DNA from: DASQYE01 sp036389675
GTDB taxonomy: Bacteria > Acidobacteriota > Blastocatellia > Pyrinomonadales > Pyrinomonadaceae
Direction of reading: 5' to 3'
DNA length: 64,000 nt
Assembly: GCA_036389675.1 (NCBI GenBank)
Contig: DASVWI010000012.1
Coordinates: 1 to 64,000 of the forward strand
Below, in pieces: positions 42,709 through 50,798 of this stretch. A program made the translations under genes and the position numbers. Under the pieces are notes generated by a model that did no database searches, was not told the DNA's origin, and was given only the letters and a program-made list of their open reading frames with translations. Positions within the stretch are counted from its first letter, which is position 1. Every line of letters starts with the position of its first letter.

Positions 42709-43491
42709 ATGAAAATCAGAAAGACTATCGTCAGGACTTTTCTACTGCTTCTTTTTTCACTGACGACACTCAACCATTCAAGCGCCCCCGCTCAGAGAAT
42801 GGATGCGGTAGCTAAACCCACTTTCGTGATCGTTCACGGTGCGTGGGGTGGCAGCTGGGCCTTCCGCCGCGTTGACGCGCTGCTTAGAGAAAAGGGCCGC
42901 AACGTCTATCGGCCCTCGCTCACGGGCCTCGGCGAGCGTGTGCATCTCTCTTCGCCCGACGTGGGCTTGGGCACGCACATTAACGATGTGGTCAACGTGA
43001 TTCTTTTTGAAGACCTGCATGATGTGATCCTCGTCGGCCACAGCTACGGCGGGATGGTCATCACGGGAGTGGCCGAGCGCGTGCCCGACCGCATACGGCG
43101 GCTCGTCTACATAGATGCCTTCGTGCCGGAGGACGGTGAGAGCGTGATGAGCCTGCTCGGCCCACGCCAGTCCTGGGTGAGGCAGATGATTCAAGGTGAC
43201 TTCATCGTGCCGCCCTGGGTGAAGACGGAACAGCCGCTCCCGAAGGACGTGCCGCAGCCGCTCAAGACGTTCACGGAGTCCATCGTCCTGAAGAACAAGG
43301 CGGCGCGACAGATACCGGCGACTTACATCCTCACGGTGGAAGCGGGACACAAGGCCGAAGACGACGACTTTGCGTCACAGGCGACGCGGGCCAGGAGGCG
43401 CGGGTGGCCCGTACTGCAATTGACGGCGGATCACAACCCTCAATGGTCAGTGCCGGAAAATCTGGTCGAGATGCTCGACAAAAATCGGTGA
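42709..43491 (+). CDS. Exported alpha/beta hydrolase
   Basis: 260 aa from the ATG at 42709, preceded by GAAGGGAGA. The signal peptide (TIVRTFLLLLFSLTTLNHSS) is followed by a compact alpha/beta hydrolase: FVIVHGAWGGSWAFRRV (oxyanion hole), SLTGLGERVHLSS, nucleophile elbow VILVGHSYGGMVI and C-terminal LTADHNPQWSVPE with the catalytic His. This is the salicylate-esterase / EstA-like branch in which the lid is short. Substrate unknown; an ester-decoration role on plant polysaccharide is only a guess from location. Its 3' end converges with the GH2 gene 41 bases away. Confidence 0.87.
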   Translation: MKIRKTIVRTFLLLLFSLTTLNHSSAPAQRMDAVAKPTFVIVHGAWGGSWAFRRVDALLREKGRNVYRPSLTGLGERVHLSSPDVGLGTHINDVVNVILFEDLHDVILVGHSYGGMVITGVAERVPDRIRRLVYIDAFVPEDGESVMSLLGPRQSWVRQMIQGDFIVPPWVKTEQPLPKDVPQPLKTFTESIVLKNKAARQIPATYILTVEAGHKAEDDDFASQATRARRRGWPVLQLTADHNPQWSVPENLVEMLDKNR

Positions 43492-43532
43492 CGACCGCAG
43501 TGCGCGTTTCATCGGTGCGCCGGGCGGTTTGC

Positions 43533-46088
43533 TTAAAAGGCATCGCTCATCGAGCGCACGCGCAGACGGCGGCGAACGTCACTCACCGTCATCGTCGCGC
43601 CCGTACGCAAGATCACCTCCGCTTTCTTCCCCGGCAGCAGGTCAAAATAGTTGTCTGAGAATGAACCCTCTCCATTGTCTAAGGAGAGGTAGACGGCTTT
43701 CGCGAACTTGTCTGTCGTGAGCGAGATTTTGAAGCCGTGGCGCGCGGGCACAATGTCCGTCGTTATCCGCGGCGCAGGCGCGGACAGATTTTTGTAAGGC
43801 TCGAAGAAAAATTCGTTACTTGAGACAGGCTTTCCGTCCACAGTCAGCTCGCAATAGAGCATCAGCTTCTTCGTGTCCCTTCCCTGAAGCAGACCGGTGA
43901 CGGGGATGCTCAGATAGGATTTACTCTGAAGCGGCGCGACCGTCACATCCCGGCCCGCACTCGTCAGGACGTGCCCCTCGAAATCCATGAGGCTGACGGT
44001 CATCTGCGCGCGCGTTGCTCTCGTCCTGTCCGAGACGATGTAGAAATTGAGATGGCCGTCTTCCGCGTGAGGGCTGATGAGAAGCTCGCTGTAGAACCTG
44101 CGGGCGTAATACTGTAGCGCTTTCCAGCGTCCGTAATAGTCTATGCTGGACCATGAGGCGACGGGCCAGCAGTCATCGATCTGCCAGTAGAGCGAGCCCA
44201 TGTTGAGCGGGCGGATGCGCCGAAAATGTTCTGCGCCGATTTTGATGCCTTCGGCCTGCAAGACCTGGCTGACGTAAAGAAAGGACTCGAAATCTTTTGG
44301 CTCGGCGTACTCGCGCAGCATGTACTCGCGTATGAGTAGATTGCCGCGCGGGTGTCGCTGGTGGGCCAACATGACGGGCGACTGGATGTCGCGGTCTTCG
44401 GGCCTCGTGTAGGTCTTGACGGTCTCGATCTGCGGGAAGGATTGGAAACCGAACTCGCTCATGAAGCGCGGAGATTGTTTCTCGTAATTCGAGAAGGGCT
44501 CGGCGAAATGCCAGACGCGCCAGAAATGCATGTCGCCGCTACGCAGGGATTCGGGGTCATCCTCCAGCCCGCCAAGTGGCGAGCTGGGCCAGTAGGGGCG
44601 CGAAGGGTCGAGCGCGGCGCTGACTTCGGGCAGGACGCCGTTGAAGATTTTCTTGTAATCATCCCAGAGCGAGGCGGGCAGGTTTTGCCGCCAGCCCCAG
44701 TTGCGCCAGGCCGTGTCGATCTCGTTATTGCCGACCCAGATGACGATGCTCGGGTGATTCCTCAACCGCTTGACGTTATCGACAGCCTCGGCGCGCACGT
44801 TGTCTAAGAACTCCTGATTGCCGGGATACATGCTGCCGGCAAACATGAAGTCCTGCCAGACGAGGATGCCCATTTCGTCGCAGAGGTCGTAGAAGTCGTC
44901 CGACTCGTAGATGCCGCCGCCCCAGACGCGCAGCATGTTCATGTTCGTGTCGCGCACGGACTCAAGCAGGTGACGATACTTCTCCTTCCCGACGCGCGTC
45001 GGGAAGCTGTCCGCCGGAATCCAGTTGCCGCCTTTGGCGAAGACGGGCACGCCGTTAATGATGAACTCGAAGCTTTTCCCCTGTGGGTCTGGCTGCTGCC
45101 GCAGCTCAAGAGAACGCAGCCCCGTGCGCGTCCTGGCCTGATCGCTCAGGCGACCACCAATGAGCACGCGAGCGCGGAAGTTATAAAGCGGGTGTGGGCC
45201 TAATCCGTTGGGCCACCAGATGGACGGGTTTCGGATAACGAAATCCAGCGGGATGAGGTTCGCGCCCGGTTTAAGTCGGACATGGGTTTGAGCCGCGACA
45301 GATTTACCCGTGAGATTGTCCAGGAGGATGGTCGCGTCCAGATCGGAATCGGAGACGACTTCGACTTCAGCCGTCAGACTGGCTGCCGCGTCGCTCGTCT
45401 GCCCGGGCAGGATGTGCAGGTCATTGATGCGCGCGCCGTCCCACGCTTCGAGGTGGACGGGCTTCCAGATGCCGCTGGTGACGAAGCGCGGCCCCCAGTC
45501 CCAGCCGAAATGGTAGGCGGCCTTGCGCGTGTAAGGGTAGGTCTTCTCGCCCTGATCGTTCGGCGAGGGCAACTGGTAACTGAGCTTTGCCATCAGCGGC
45601 AGAACCTCTTTGATGGGTGAGCGAAAGCGTACGCGCAGGGTGTTGAGGCCGGGACGGAGCGCGCGCTTTGCGTCCACGCGCCAGGTGCGAAACATATTGT
45701 CGGCGTCGAGCAGGGGCGCGTCGTTGAGAAAAACGTTGGCGTAGGTGTCAAGGCCCTCGAAAATCAGTTCGAGGTGCTGGCGGTTGAGAAGCGCGGGCGT
45801 CGCGTTGAACGTCGTCTGATACTCCCAATCCGTCCTGCCGATCCACTGCTGGCTCGTCTCGTTGTCGCGGTAAAACGGGTCGCCGATCAGCTTGTTGTCC
45901 AGCAGGTCTGTGTGGACGCAGCCGGGCACGGTCGCGGTATGCCAGTTCTCTTTTCCAGCTTCGCGGAAGCGCCAGCCACTCTGTAAGCTGATTCTGATCT
46001 TCGACGCAGTGGACTTTCCGGGAGCGGATTGAGGACGAGCGCCCTCGGCGATGAGCAGTAAGGCCAGCAGGGCCAACAGGGTTCTCAC
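43533..46088 (-). CDS. GH2 beta-mannosidase, exported
   Basis: 851 aa starting at GTG (AGGAAAGGG 11-19 nt upstream), signal peptide MRTLLALLALLLIAEG. The order is the GH2 sugar-binding domain (WRFREAGKENWHTATVPGCV, typical of beta-mannosidases), an immunoglobulin-like domain and the TIM barrel. The barrel carries the acid/base in WVGNNEIDTAW (Glu 456) and the nucleophile in FMSEFGFQSFP (Glu 545). GWDWGPRF and LRVWGGGIYESDDFYDLCDE are also characteristic. It removes beta-linked mannose from mannan oligosaccharides. It is downstream of a small secreted protein by 24 nt in the same operon. Confidence 0.95.
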   Translation of the reverse strand: MRTLLALLALLLIAEGARPQSAPGKSTASKIRISLQSGWRFREAGKENWHTATVPGCVHTDLLDNKLIGDPFYRDNETSQQWIGRTDWEYQTTFNATPALLNRQHLELIFEGLDTYANVFLNDAPLLDADNMFRTWRVDAKRALRPGLNTLRVRFRSPIKEVLPLMAKLSYQLPSPNDQGEKTYPYTRKAAYHFGWDWGPRFVTSGIWKPVHLEAWDGARINDLHILPGQTSDAAASLTAEVEVVSDSDLDATILLDNLTGKSVAAQTHVRLKPGANLIPLDFVIRNPSIWWPNGLGPHPLYNFRARVLIGGRLSDQARTRTGLRSLELRQQPDPQGKSFEFIINGVPVFAKGGNWIPADSFPTRVGKEKYRHLLESVRDTNMNMLRVWGGGIYESDDFYDLCDEMGILVWQDFMFAGSMYPGNQEFLDNVRAEAVDNVKRLRNHPSIVIWVGNNEIDTAWRNWGWRQNLPASLWDDYKKIFNGVLPEVSAALDPSRPYWPSSPLGGLEDDPESLRSGDMHFWRVWHFAEPFSNYEKQSPRFMSEFGFQSFPQIETVKTYTRPEDRDIQSPVMLAHQRHPRGNLLIREYMLREYAEPKDFESFLYVSQVLQAEGIKIGAEHFRRIRPLNMGSLYWQIDDCWPVASWSSIDYYGRWKALQYYARRFYSELLISPHAEDGHLNFYIVSDRTRATRAQMTVSLMDFEGHVLTSAGRDVTVAPLQSKSYLSIPVTGLLQGRDTKKLMLYCELTVDGKPVSSNEFFFEPYKNLSAPAPRITTDIVPARHGFKISLTTDKFAKAVYLSLDNGEGSFSDNYFDLLPGKKAEVILRTGATMTVSDVRRRLRVRSMSDAF

Positions 46089-46112
46089 GGCTCACATCCC
46101 TTTCCTGATCTT

Positions 46113-46640
46113 TCAAGCAAGCCTGTAATCGAACAAGAACCGCCCTATCTGAATCGTGGCCCTGCCGCTCATAGGCGGAGCGATGAGAAGCGAGCGCACC
46201 ATGCTGCTCCTGCGGTTGGCGCGCGCGTTCACTTCACCAAGCAACTCGCCGCTTGCCGCACGATAAAAGCTGACCTTGATCGTTTCGTTGTCCGTTCGCT
46301 GGTAGCCGAAAACATACTGCCCCGGCTCTAAAACCATGTCGCCGATCCTGAGCGCCGCCTGCGTCACGAAGAAATGCGAATACTTGCCTTCGGCTGAATA
46401 GCCGGCGGTGATCATGACGACGCCGGCAATGAAACGACCACGCCCGTCCGTGACTCCTGAAGCGGTGCGAGATTCGGTCTCGATGTTTTCCTTGACGACG
46501 GGTGCGCGTGCCGGGATGATTCTTCTCAGTTCCTGCTCGGTCGCCGCGCGCCAGCGCGTGCGCTCAGCAGCATGTCCGTTGGCTGTCATGAAGGTCAGCG
46601 ATAGCGCCAGACAAACTCGCGTCCATGTAGTCGCTCGCAT
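46113..46640 (-). CDS. Secreted hypothetical protein
   Basis: 175 aa from the ATG at 46640 (GGAGA upstream); the frame is open upstream to 46745 but the later start exposes a clean signal peptide (WTRVCLALSLTFMTANGHAA). The mature part has FIAGVVMITAGYSAEGKYSH and VLEPGQYVFGYQRTD, likely beta-strands. I do not recognise the family. It forms an operon with the GH2 gene and is divergent from the propeller sensor kinase, so it could be a control target of that kinase. Confidence 0.75.
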   Translation of the reverse strand: MRATTWTRVCLALSLTFMTANGHAAERTRWRAATEQELRRIIPARAPVVKENIETESRTASGVTDGRGRFIAGVVMITAGYSAEGKYSHFFVTQAALRIGDMVLEPGQYVFGYQRTDNETIKVSFYRAASGELLGEVNARANRRSSMVRSLLIAPPMSGRATIQIGRFLFDYRLA

Positions 46641-46682
46641 AAAGGTCTCCGTTTTGAGAATAGCTGCTGAATTAAAGAATGA

Positions 46683-46696
46683 AACGCCCGGGCGTT
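46683..46696. promoter_or_regulatory. 14-bp perfect palindrome in a divergent promoter region
   Basis: AACGCCCGGGCGTT lies 3 bases before a plus-strand TATAAT (46700-46705) between the divergent secreted-protein and sensor-kinase genes. It may be an operator. It is seen directly; the role is inferred. Confidence 0.45.
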
Positions 46697-46699
46697 GGA

Positions 46700-46705
46700 T
46701 ATAAT
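46700..46705 (+). promoter_or_regulatory. -10 element for the sensor kinase gene
   Basis: Perfect TATAAT about 90 nt before the kinase start. No good -35 was seen; the palindrome at 46683 occupies the spacer, which would fit activator-dependent transcription. Confidence 0.4.
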
Positions 46706-46724
46706 CACACAAGTTACATAAAAT

Positions 46725-46739
46725 GCTAAAGTCTTTAGC
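46725..46739. promoter_or_regulatory. 15-bp palindrome between promoter and kinase start
   Basis: GCTAAAG-T-CTTTAGC, perfect 7-base arms around one T. It is the second palindrome in the same 150-base divergent region and lies downstream of the predicted -10. Confidence 0.45.
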
Positions 46740-46793
46740 CATCAAGCCGGTTGGACTATCTCCCGGTGCAGTCGTTCAGGATTGTTCCGTCCT

Positions 46794-49775
46794 ATGTGCC
46801 CCACAGATTTTATCGGCAAAAGTATCATTTGCCTTTTGAGCTTTCTTCTCCTCCCCCTCTCTTTCCGAAGCGGGCCGACCTTCGCCCTCGACCGGCAGCG
46901 GGATGTCTCCGCCTTCGGCCACACGGCCTGGCTGACCGAAAACGGCCTCCCGCAAAATACCGTCCACTCCGTCATTCAAACCAGAGACGGTTATCTCTGG
47001 CTCGCTACGGAGGAAGGGCTGGCACGCTTTGACGGAATTAAATTTACCATCTTCGATAGGCAGAACACCCCGCAACTCAGCTCCAACGACATCCATGCCC
47101 TCTTTGAAGATCGCCGGGGGGCGTTGTGGATCGGCACGGCGGACGGGTTGGCCCAACTTACGGAAGGGAAGTTCACGGCTTTCACTAACGTGGATGGGGC
47201 AGCCGCAACGGGCCTCGACGTAGAATCAGTTTATGAAAACAGAGAAGGGAATATCTGGGTTGCCACTTCGTCAGGCCTGTTGAGGGTCAGGGACGGCGGC
47301 CTGACCACGGACGGCATACCGGAGAGCTTGCGGAGCGATCACATACAAGCACTGTTTGAAGACCGGGAAGGCGCTCTCTGGTGCGGCACGTCGAACGGCC
47401 TGAAGCGGTTGAAGGATGGAGCTGTCGTGAGCTACACGGCGCAGGAGGACGGACTGGCGAGCGCGAGCGTGCAAGCAATTTGCGAGGACGGGACGGGACG
47501 ACTCTGGTTCGGCACGCTTGACGGCCTGAGCAGTTTGGAAGCTGGCCGCTTCAAAACCTATACGACTTTGGAGGGGCTGCCGAACGATAGAGTCATCTCG
47601 CTCAAGGCCGACAGGGAAGGCGGTCTGTGGGTCGGGACGGCCAACGGACTGTGTCGCTTCGCGGATGAACGATTCCGTCTTTTCAAAGCCGGCGACGACC
47701 TCACACGTCAGATCATCCTCTCCATCTACGAAGACGCCGAAGGCAGCCTGTGGGTCGGCACGGAGTCGGGCGGGCTGCACCAATTGAAGGACAGAAAGTT
47801 CACCACCTACACGGTCGAAGACGGTCTCCCCAGTGACCTCATCAAGGCCATCTACGAAGACGGGCAGGGAAACATCTGGATCGGAACTTACGAGGGCTTG
47901 AGCCTGCTCAGGGATGGAAAGTTTACCAACTACACGACGCGCGACGGGCTATCGAGCAATATCATACTGGCTCTCTCGGGCGATCATGAAGGCAACCTGT
48001 GGGTCGGAACGCCGGATGGACTGAACCGCTTCAAGGATCAAAGGTTCAGTGTGTACACGTCGGCTGACGGACTCTCCAACGATTTCGTCAGGTCTATCTA
48101 CGCAGACAATCAAGGCGCTCTGTGGATCGGCACGCGCGGCGGGCTGACGCGATTAAAGAACGGGGCGTTCGACAGCTATACCACGCGCGACGGACTGCCC
48201 AATGATTTCGTCGGAACCATCCACGAGGACGCAGAAGGCAGCCTGTGGATCGGCACGCTCGGCGGGCTGAGCAGGCTTAAGGATGGGAAGTTTACGACAT
48301 ACACGACCCGCGATGGCCTATCGAGTGACGTGGTCATCTCGCTTTACGAAGACGGCGAGCGCAATCTCTGGATAGGAACTAACGGCGGAGGTCTGAATCG
48401 TCTGAAGGCCGGGCGCTTCACGGCCTACACGACCAAGGCGGGTCTCTTAGATGATGTCGTGTATCGCATCATGGAAGACGGGCGTGGTCGGCTCTGGCTG
48501 AGCGGTAACAAAGGCATCTTTCATGTCGAGAAGAGAGAGCTTGACGAATTTGATGCGGGCCGACGCGACACACTCTCTCCCACCGCTTACGGGACGGCGG
48601 ACGGGATGCTGACGCGCGAGTCGAGCGGCGGCGGACATCCCGCCGGATGGAGAGGAAGCGATGGGAAACTCTGGTTTCCGACCATCAAAGGGCTGGCAAT
48701 GATTGACCCGGCAGAGATCAGGCTCAACGAACAGCCGCCGCCGGTCGTGATCGAGCAGCTTCGCATAGACGACGAGTCGGTCGTGCCCGGACAGAGAATC
48801 GAAATCCCGCCGGGCAAGACGCGCTTCGACTTTTATTACACGGGCCTGAGCTTCGTCGCGCCGGAGAAGGTCAGGTTCAAGTACAAGCTCGAAGGGTTCG
48901 ATAAGGATTGGGTTGAGGGCGGCATGCGCCGCATAGCCTACTACACCAACCTTCCGCCGGGTAACTATCGCTTCCGCGTGCTGGCCTGCAACAACGACGG
49001 CGTCTGGAACGAGGCGGGCACGACCTTCGACTTCTACCTGAAACCACATTTCTACCAGACCTACTGGTTCTACGTCCTCTGCGCGCTCTGCCTCGGACTC
49101 CTCATACGGCAGCTTTACAGGCTTCGTTTGCGCCGCATGGAGGCGCAGTTCGCGGCGGTGCTGCAAGAGCGCAACCGCATCGCACGAGAGATTCACGACA
49201 ATTTGGCGCAGGATATACTCGGCATCTCCGTCCAGCTCGAACTGGTCACGCGCATGATGGCCGTCTCGACAGAGGCGGCCCGCACGCACCTTGATCGCGC
49301 GCGCATACTGGTACGCAACAGCATCAATGAAGCGCGCCGCTACGTGTGGGACTTGCGCTCGCAGGCGCTTGAGAACAAAGACTTGCCGACGGCCCTGACC
49401 GAGACGGCGCGGCGTTTGACAGCCGAGACCGACGTGCATGCTCAGGTTCAAGTGAGCGGCATCTTTCGTCCTTTGCCCCAGTTGGTCGAGAGCAATCTCC
49501 TGAGAATAGGGCAAGAGGCCATCAATAACGCCGTCAAGCACGCGGGCGCAGACCGGATTCTCATTGATCTGAAATTCGATCACAGGCGCGTGCAATTGAG
49601 CGTGCGCGATAACGGGCACGGCTTTGATGCCGGGGCGAATGGGAGTAGCAGCAACGGACACTTCGGCCTTGTCGGGATGCGTGAGCGCTCCGAGCAGATG
49701 GGCGGCGCTTTGTCCATTCACAGCGCCCCCGACGGAGGGACGGAAGTGAGGGTTGACGTTCCCGTCAACGGCTAA
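46794..49775 (+). CDS. Sensor histidine kinase with two-component propeller and Y_Y_Y domain
   Basis: 993 aa from the ATG at 46794 (a TTG at 46782 is also possible). A hydrophobic N-terminal signal is followed by about 14 propeller blades of roughly 42 residues with the motif LWIGTxxGLxRL (residues about 35-620), a Y_Y_Y domain (about 660-745, KLEGFDKDWVEGG), and a membrane helix near 757-775. The cytoplasmic part has a HisKA_3 dimerisation domain with REIHDNLAQ (His 801) and a HATPase (INNAVKHAG, VRDNGHGFD, GLVGMRERSEQMGG). This design resembles the sensor half of Bacteroidetes hybrid regulators of polysaccharide loci. It probably senses an oligosaccharide in the periplasm and phosphorylates the next gene product. 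Confidence 0.95.
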   Translation: MCPTDFIGKSIICLLSFLLLPLSFRSGPTFALDRQRDVSAFGHTAWLTENGLPQNTVHSVIQTRDGYLWLATEEGLARFDGIKFTIFDRQNTPQLSSNDIHALFEDRRGALWIGTADGLAQLTEGKFTAFTNVDGAAATGLDVESVYENREGNIWVATSSGLLRVRDGGLTTDGIPESLRSDHIQALFEDREGALWCGTSNGLKRLKDGAVVSYTAQEDGLASASVQAICEDGTGRLWFGTLDGLSSLEAGRFKTYTTLEGLPNDRVISLKADREGGLWVGTANGLCRFADERFRLFKAGDDLTRQIILSIYEDAEGSLWVGTESGGLHQLKDRKFTTYTVEDGLPSDLIKAIYEDGQGNIWIGTYEGLSLLRDGKFTNYTTRDGLSSNIILALSGDHEGNLWVGTPDGLNRFKDQRFSVYTSADGLSNDFVRSIYADNQGALWIGTRGGLTRLKNGAFDSYTTRDGLPNDFVGTIHEDAEGSLWIGTLGGLSRLKDGKFTTYTTRDGLSSDVVISLYEDGERNLWIGTNGGGLNRLKAGRFTAYTTKAGLLDDVVYRIMEDGRGRLWLSGNKGIFHVEKRELDEFDAGRRDTLSPTAYGTADGMLTRESSGGGHPAGWRGSDGKLWFPTIKGLAMIDPAEIRLNEQPPPVVIEQLRIDDESVVPGQRIEIPPGKTRFDFYYTGLSFVAPEKVRFKYKLEGFDKDWVEGGMRRIAYYTNLPPGNYRFRVLACNNDGVWNEAGTTFDFYLKPHFYQTYWFYVLCALCLGLLIRQLYRLRLRRMEAQFAAVLQERNRIAREIHDNLAQDILGISVQLELVTRMMAVSTEAARTHLDRARILVRNSINEARRYVWDLRSQALENKDLPTALTETARRLTAETDVHAQVQVSGIFRPLPQLVESNLLRIGQEAINNAVKHAGADRILIDLKFDHRRVQLSVRDNGHGFDAGANGSSSNGHFGLVGMRERSEQMGGALSIHSAPDGGTEVRVDVPVNG

Positions 49776-49811
49776 CGCGGCCCGAATAAGAGTCTGCACA
49801 GGGGATGGGTG

Positions 49812-50447
49812 ATGACTGAGAGCAGCAATGAAATTCGCATTATGGTCATCGACGATCAGGCCGTCGTGCGGCAGGGTTTCGTGGCCTTAATCAACACGGT
49901 TCCGGGCATGGCTGTGATCGCCGAGGGGTCTAACGGACAAGAGGCCATCGAGCTTTTTCGCCAGCACCAGCCGGACATCACGTTGATGGATCTGCGTATG
50001 CCCGTCCTCGGCGGCGTTGAGGCTATTGCGCGCATCAGGCGGGAGTTCACGACTGCACGCATTATAGTCCTGACGACTTATGACGGCGACGAAGACATCT
50101 ACCGCTCTTTGCAGGCGGGCGCGCAGGGGTATCTGCTCAAGGACATGTTCTTTGAAGAACTGGAGGACGCCATCAGGAAGGTGCACGCCGGGGCGCGCAG
50201 ACTCCCGACCGTTGTGGCCGAACGGCTGGCCGAGAGGATGACCGGCTCGGATTTGACGGGCAGGGAACTGGAAGTCCTCGAAGAGATCGTCAGGGGGCGG
50301 AGCAATAAGGAGATCGCCGCCGCCCTGAAGATTAGTGAGGCGACCGTCAAGAGCCACATCAATAACATCCTCAGCAAGCTCGGCGTCAACGACCGCACGC
50401 AGGCTGCGACCACGGCCCTCCAGCGCGGTATCGTTCATCTGCGATAA
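49812..50447 (+). CDS. NarL/FixJ-family response regulator
   Basis: 211 aa from the ATG at 49812 with AGGGGA upstream (GTG at 49809 is an alternative). The receiver domain has IDDQ near the N-terminus, phosphorylated Asp 60 in TLMDLRMPV, the Thr switch in VLTTYDGDEDIY and the Lys in GYLLKDMF. A LuxR-type helix-turn-helix follows (TGRELEVLEEIVRGRSNKEI, ISEATVKSHINNILSKLGV). It is 36 nt after its sensor kinase and is the obvious partner. Targets are not known; the adjacent TonB receptor and the divergent GH2 operon are candidates. Confidence 0.96.
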   Translation: MTESSNEIRIMVIDDQAVVRQGFVALINTVPGMAVIAEGSNGQEAIELFRQHQPDITLMDLRMPVLGGVEAIARIRREFTTARIIVLTTYDGDEDIYRSLQAGAQGYLLKDMFFEELEDAIRKVHAGARRLPTVVAERLAERMTGSDLTGRELEVLEEIVRGRSNKEIAAALKISEATVKSHINNILSKLGVNDRTQAATTALQRGIVHLR

Positions 50448-50798
50448 GCGCCTTCGCCCGAACTTCTCCAACTAAAGTTTGAGACGCAGCCCCAACCTCT
50501 GTCCCATGACACCCATCTTTTATTATGTTAATTTGTGCCCGTTAGTCACCAATTTCCCAGTCCCGGGTGTAGCGATTCAGGGGGTGTTTGCTTTACTCCC
50601 TCCTGAGCTTTGTTGAAGACCAAACCCACGCCCTTTGATTCGCCGGAGAACTATTCTCAGCCCGGGACTGGGCACACCTTTCAATCGTCAAAGGACAAGT
50701 CGCCTCGCTCTGCGGTCAGGGGACTGCGGCTTTTGCTATATTGCACAGCTTGAGAGAATGTCAGTCAGCTTTTTTTCTACATCCGGGGAGGTGTTGAA
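50448..50798. other. Intergenic region before the second TonB receptor, with distant inverted repeat
   Basis: About 350 bases. It holds a 12-bp perfect inverted repeat, CCCAGTCCCGGG (50556-50567) and CCCGGGACTGGG (50661-50672), with arms 93 bases apart, and a TATATT at 50737-50742 that could be a -10. No gene is supported. The repeat could fold a long-loop RNA or be a pair of protein sites. Confidence 0.5.
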
